From positions 1-16,205 of the forward strand of contig DATMQA010000103.1 in NCBI GenBank assembly GCA_035566895.1: a stretch of 16,205 bases of DNA, written 5' to 3'. This document shows, in pieces, positions 14,828 to 16,205 of the stretch. Within the stretch, counting starts at the first letter, position 1. Each line of letters starts with the position of its first letter. The translations under genes were made by a program, and so were the position numbers. Origin of the DNA: DATMQA01 sp035566895 (lineage in GTDB: Bacteria; Verrucomicrobiota; Verrucomicrobiia; Limisphaerales; UBA8199). The notes beneath the pieces were generated by a model. The model was given only the letters and a program-made list of their open reading frames with translations, was not told where the DNA came from and did no database searches.

Positions 14828-14870
14828 ATGATCAAATTTGGTCATCAATCGCCCGGCGCGGCCGCGCCGG
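14828..14870. repeat. Two neighbouring palindromes
   Basis: ATGATCAAATTTGGTCAT (14828-14845) is an 18-bp palindrome with one mismatched pair and looks like an operator. Eight bases on, CCGGCGCGGCCGCGCCGG (14853-14870) is a perfect 18-bp GC palindrome. No gene starts within 500 bp on either side. Confidence 0.4.
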
Positions 14871-14950
14871 CCTGGCCTCTCATGCCCGCGGTCGCTGCCT
14901 TCACAAGGTCCGGTGATCAATCGTTGGTGAGCGGTGGCGCGCTTCCTGGT

Positions 14951-15048
14951 CTGTGGTCCTGTAGTCTGTGGTCCCGTAGTCCTGTCGCCGTGGTTCGTGG
15001 TCCCGTCCACCCCGTCTGTTGCACCAGATTGCACTAGATTGCACTGAT
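14951..15048. repeat. 15-bp tandem pair and 10-bp tandem triplet
   Basis: CTGTGGTCCTGTAGT (14951-14965) is followed directly by CTGTGGTCCCGTAGT (14966-14980), 14 of 15 identical. Looser GTGGT-CCCGT echoes continue to about 15006. At 15019-15048 a 10-bp unit TTGCACTAGA occurs three times in tandem with small changes. Confidence 0.55.
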
Positions 15049-15155
15049 TTCGCAGGCCCCCCCTCTGGTTTCAGTAATCTTTAGCCGGAGGACGGACCGT
15101 GTTCTTTGACATCTTAATTCCTTAAACCCACGCGACGCACCCGCGCCGTTCCGGT

Positions 15156-15357
15156 GTCCCTGCCCGGCATTCCCCAGCCGCGGCAGGGACGCCCGCCGGA
15201 GCGTAGCGCAGACCTTCAGTCTGCCGTATCGCAGATTTCCAATCTGCTCGCCTGACCACATCACGCGAGTTCCGAGTCTCGGACACGCCAGACCCCACTG
15301 CGGTCTGCCGACTGAAAGTCGGCGATACAGCAGATTTGGAAATCTGCGCTACGTGTC
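15156..15357. repeat. Composite hairpin repeat element
   Basis: Five hairpins occur in a row: GTCCCTGCC/GGCAGGGAC (15156-15190), GCAGAC/GTCTGC (15208-15224), GCAGATT/AATCTGC (15231-15247), CCGACT/AGTCGG (15308-15322) and GCAGATTT/AAATCTGC (15330-15347). AGCGTAGCGCAGA at 15200-15212 and its near-complement at 15344-15355 form outer inverted ends for the last four. I recall 'sequence-in-sequence' repeats of this kind in Verrucomicrobiota genomes but could not confirm it. Confidence 0.6.
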
Positions 15358-15573
15358 CGCTACCAGCCAGAGCTCGCGACTTCCCTGACACCCGGCCAGC
15401 TCCGGCGGGGCGCGATATTCCGCGATGGCAGCGCAAAGCTAAGACTCGCACGTCGTCGTGCCGAACATCGCGCCCCGCTGGCCGCTGGGGCTGGGCACCG
15501 GCCAGCCAACCAACATGTGTGTAAGGAGGAGCGGGGACGGGCGCACTCCGGCCCACCATGACCGATTAGAAGT

Positions 15574-16205
15574 TTACTGTCCCTTCACCAGGCTCCATGT
15601 GCGGTCCGGTTCATATCTCGTCATGGCTTTGGCCAGCATCGCCGTCTTTGGGCCGAGGTTCTTTTCATAGATCTTCCCCTGCTGGTTGACGATGAAGCTC
15701 ATCACGCCCGAGTTGCCCCATTCGGCCGGCCAGGCCGCCAGCGCGAAGCCGCCGATCATGTGCCCATTGATGATGTAATCGTATTTGCCCCCGGGCGCAT
15801 GTTTGCCCTGCTTAGTCAAAATCTTGAAATAATATCCATGATAAGGCGATGGTTCATCGGTCATGATCCGGGCCTGGCGGCGATATCCCTCCACCCGGGC
15901 CGCCGCGATCAGCGGGCCTAACGGACTCTGTTCATCGCCCGCCCGCAACGGCCAATACAACCCATCATGTTTGCCGGGCGTGCTGCGCAGCCGTTGCGCA
16001 TACTCGAGCACCTCATCTCCGTCCCGGTCCTTCGCGGCGTATTCCCGCTGCGCCTCCAGGTAGGCCCGGCAAACCGACAGCGCCCCAAGTTCGTTCCCCC
16101 CAACCCGCCGATTGAGCACCTCCTGCCGGCCCGCTTCGGTGTCGAACCTCCATTGCCCGTCCGCCTTCGCCAGCGGTATCGGAAACGGCCACGCATCCGC
16201 GCCCA
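15574..16205 (-). CDS. DUF2950 family protein (partial, C-terminal 210 residues)
   Basis: The frame is open from the window edge at 16205 to TAA at 15574-15576, so the N-terminus is missing. The visible part has the DUF2950 pattern in order: WPFPIPL near the edge, RRVGGNELGALSVCRAYLEA, QREYAAKDRDGDEVLEYAQR, STPGKHDGLYWP, YHGYYFKILTKQG, GGKYDYIINGHMIGGFAL, WPAEWGNSGVMSFIVNQQG and the ending TAMLAKAMTRYEPDRTW. Full members are about 300 aa with a signal peptide, so roughly two thirds is here. The family is exported and of unknown function; it often sits beside DUF3300 genes, which could be tested in the sequence beyond this window. Confidence 0.9.
   Translation of the reverse strand, partial: GADAWPFPIPLAKADGQWRFDTEAGRQEVLNRRVGGNELGALSVCRAYLEAQREYAAKDRDGDEVLEYAQRLRSTPGKHDGLYWPLRAGDEQSPLGPLIAAARVEGYRRQARIMTDEPSPYHGYYFKILTKQGKHAPGGKYDYIINGHMIGGFALAAWPAEWGNSGVMSFIVNQQGKIYEKNLGPKTAMLAKAMTRYEPDRTWSLVKGQ

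Larger units (their letters stand above)
14546..15573. other. 1-kb non-coding, repeat-rich region
   Basis: No credible gene is present on either strand. The stretch holds the regulator's upstream control sites, several perfect or near-perfect palindromes (14683-14705, 14828-14845, 14853-14870), a 15-bp tandem pair and a 10-bp tandem triplet (14951-15048), and a composite hairpin element (15156-15357). A further inverted pair, GCGGGGCGCGAT at 15405-15416 and its complement at 15467-15478, brackets about 50 bp. The open frames here are built from these repeats. Confidence 0.65.

Noticed and set aside
15122..15559. 145-codon minus-strand frame upstream of the hairpin element
   Set aside because: Most of it translates the hairpin repeats; there is no credible start or domain.

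Overview
The window is 16.2 kb of GC-rich bacterial chromosome. The gene families (a large membrane-anchored protein with pseudopilin-like and FlgD-like parts, several small lipoproteins, DUF2950, a CNNNF-type rhodanese, an RcnB-like protein) and the many palindromic intergenic repeats suggest a Gram-negative member of the Verrucomicrobiota, perhaps near Pedosphaera/Limisphaerales. That placement is inference from style; no rRNA or phylogenetic marker is present. Outer-membrane lipoproteins and a TolC-type channel firmly indicate a double membrane.

Left part (1-5500): a truncated zinc-ribbon gene leaves the window on the minus strand. About 800 bp of non-coding DNA follows, with 10-bp tandem repeats and a good sigma70-type promoter. 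Then come a 778-aa anchored protein of unknown role, a small lipoprotein, and a second lipoprotein gene broken by a frameshift and bracketed by two copies of a 27-bp repeat. A minus-strand tandem-ACT protein and a plus-strand exported rhodanese diverge from a shared region.

Middle (5500-8600): a two-gene ABC-2 exporter (ATPase then permease, minus strand) has a perfect 12-bp palindrome just upstream. An exported RcnB-like protein is transcribed away from it.

Right-centre (8580-14545): a compact minus-strand cluster reads, in transcription order, TetR regulator, DevC-like permease, DevA/LolD-like ATPase, HlyD/DevB-like adaptor, NodT/OprM-type outer-membrane channel, a 34-aa one-helix membrane protein, and a DUF5519 protein. 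Together the four transport genes make a complete tripartite exporter spanning the envelope. The same spaced palindrome TGACT-N3-AGTCA lies upstream of the regulator and again upstream of the permease, a likely autoregulatory operator pair. The ATPase gene carries a palindromic repeat element within its 5' coding end.

Right end (14546-16205): about 1 kb of non-coding, repeat-rich DNA (tandem repeats, perfect palindromes, a composite hairpin element), then a DUF2950 gene that runs off the window edge.

No tRNA, rRNA, CRISPR array, transposase or prophage gene was seen. The most noteworthy points are the repeat element inside the ATPase gene, the paired operators, the small membrane protein in the exporter operon, and the repeat-flanked broken lipoprotein gene.
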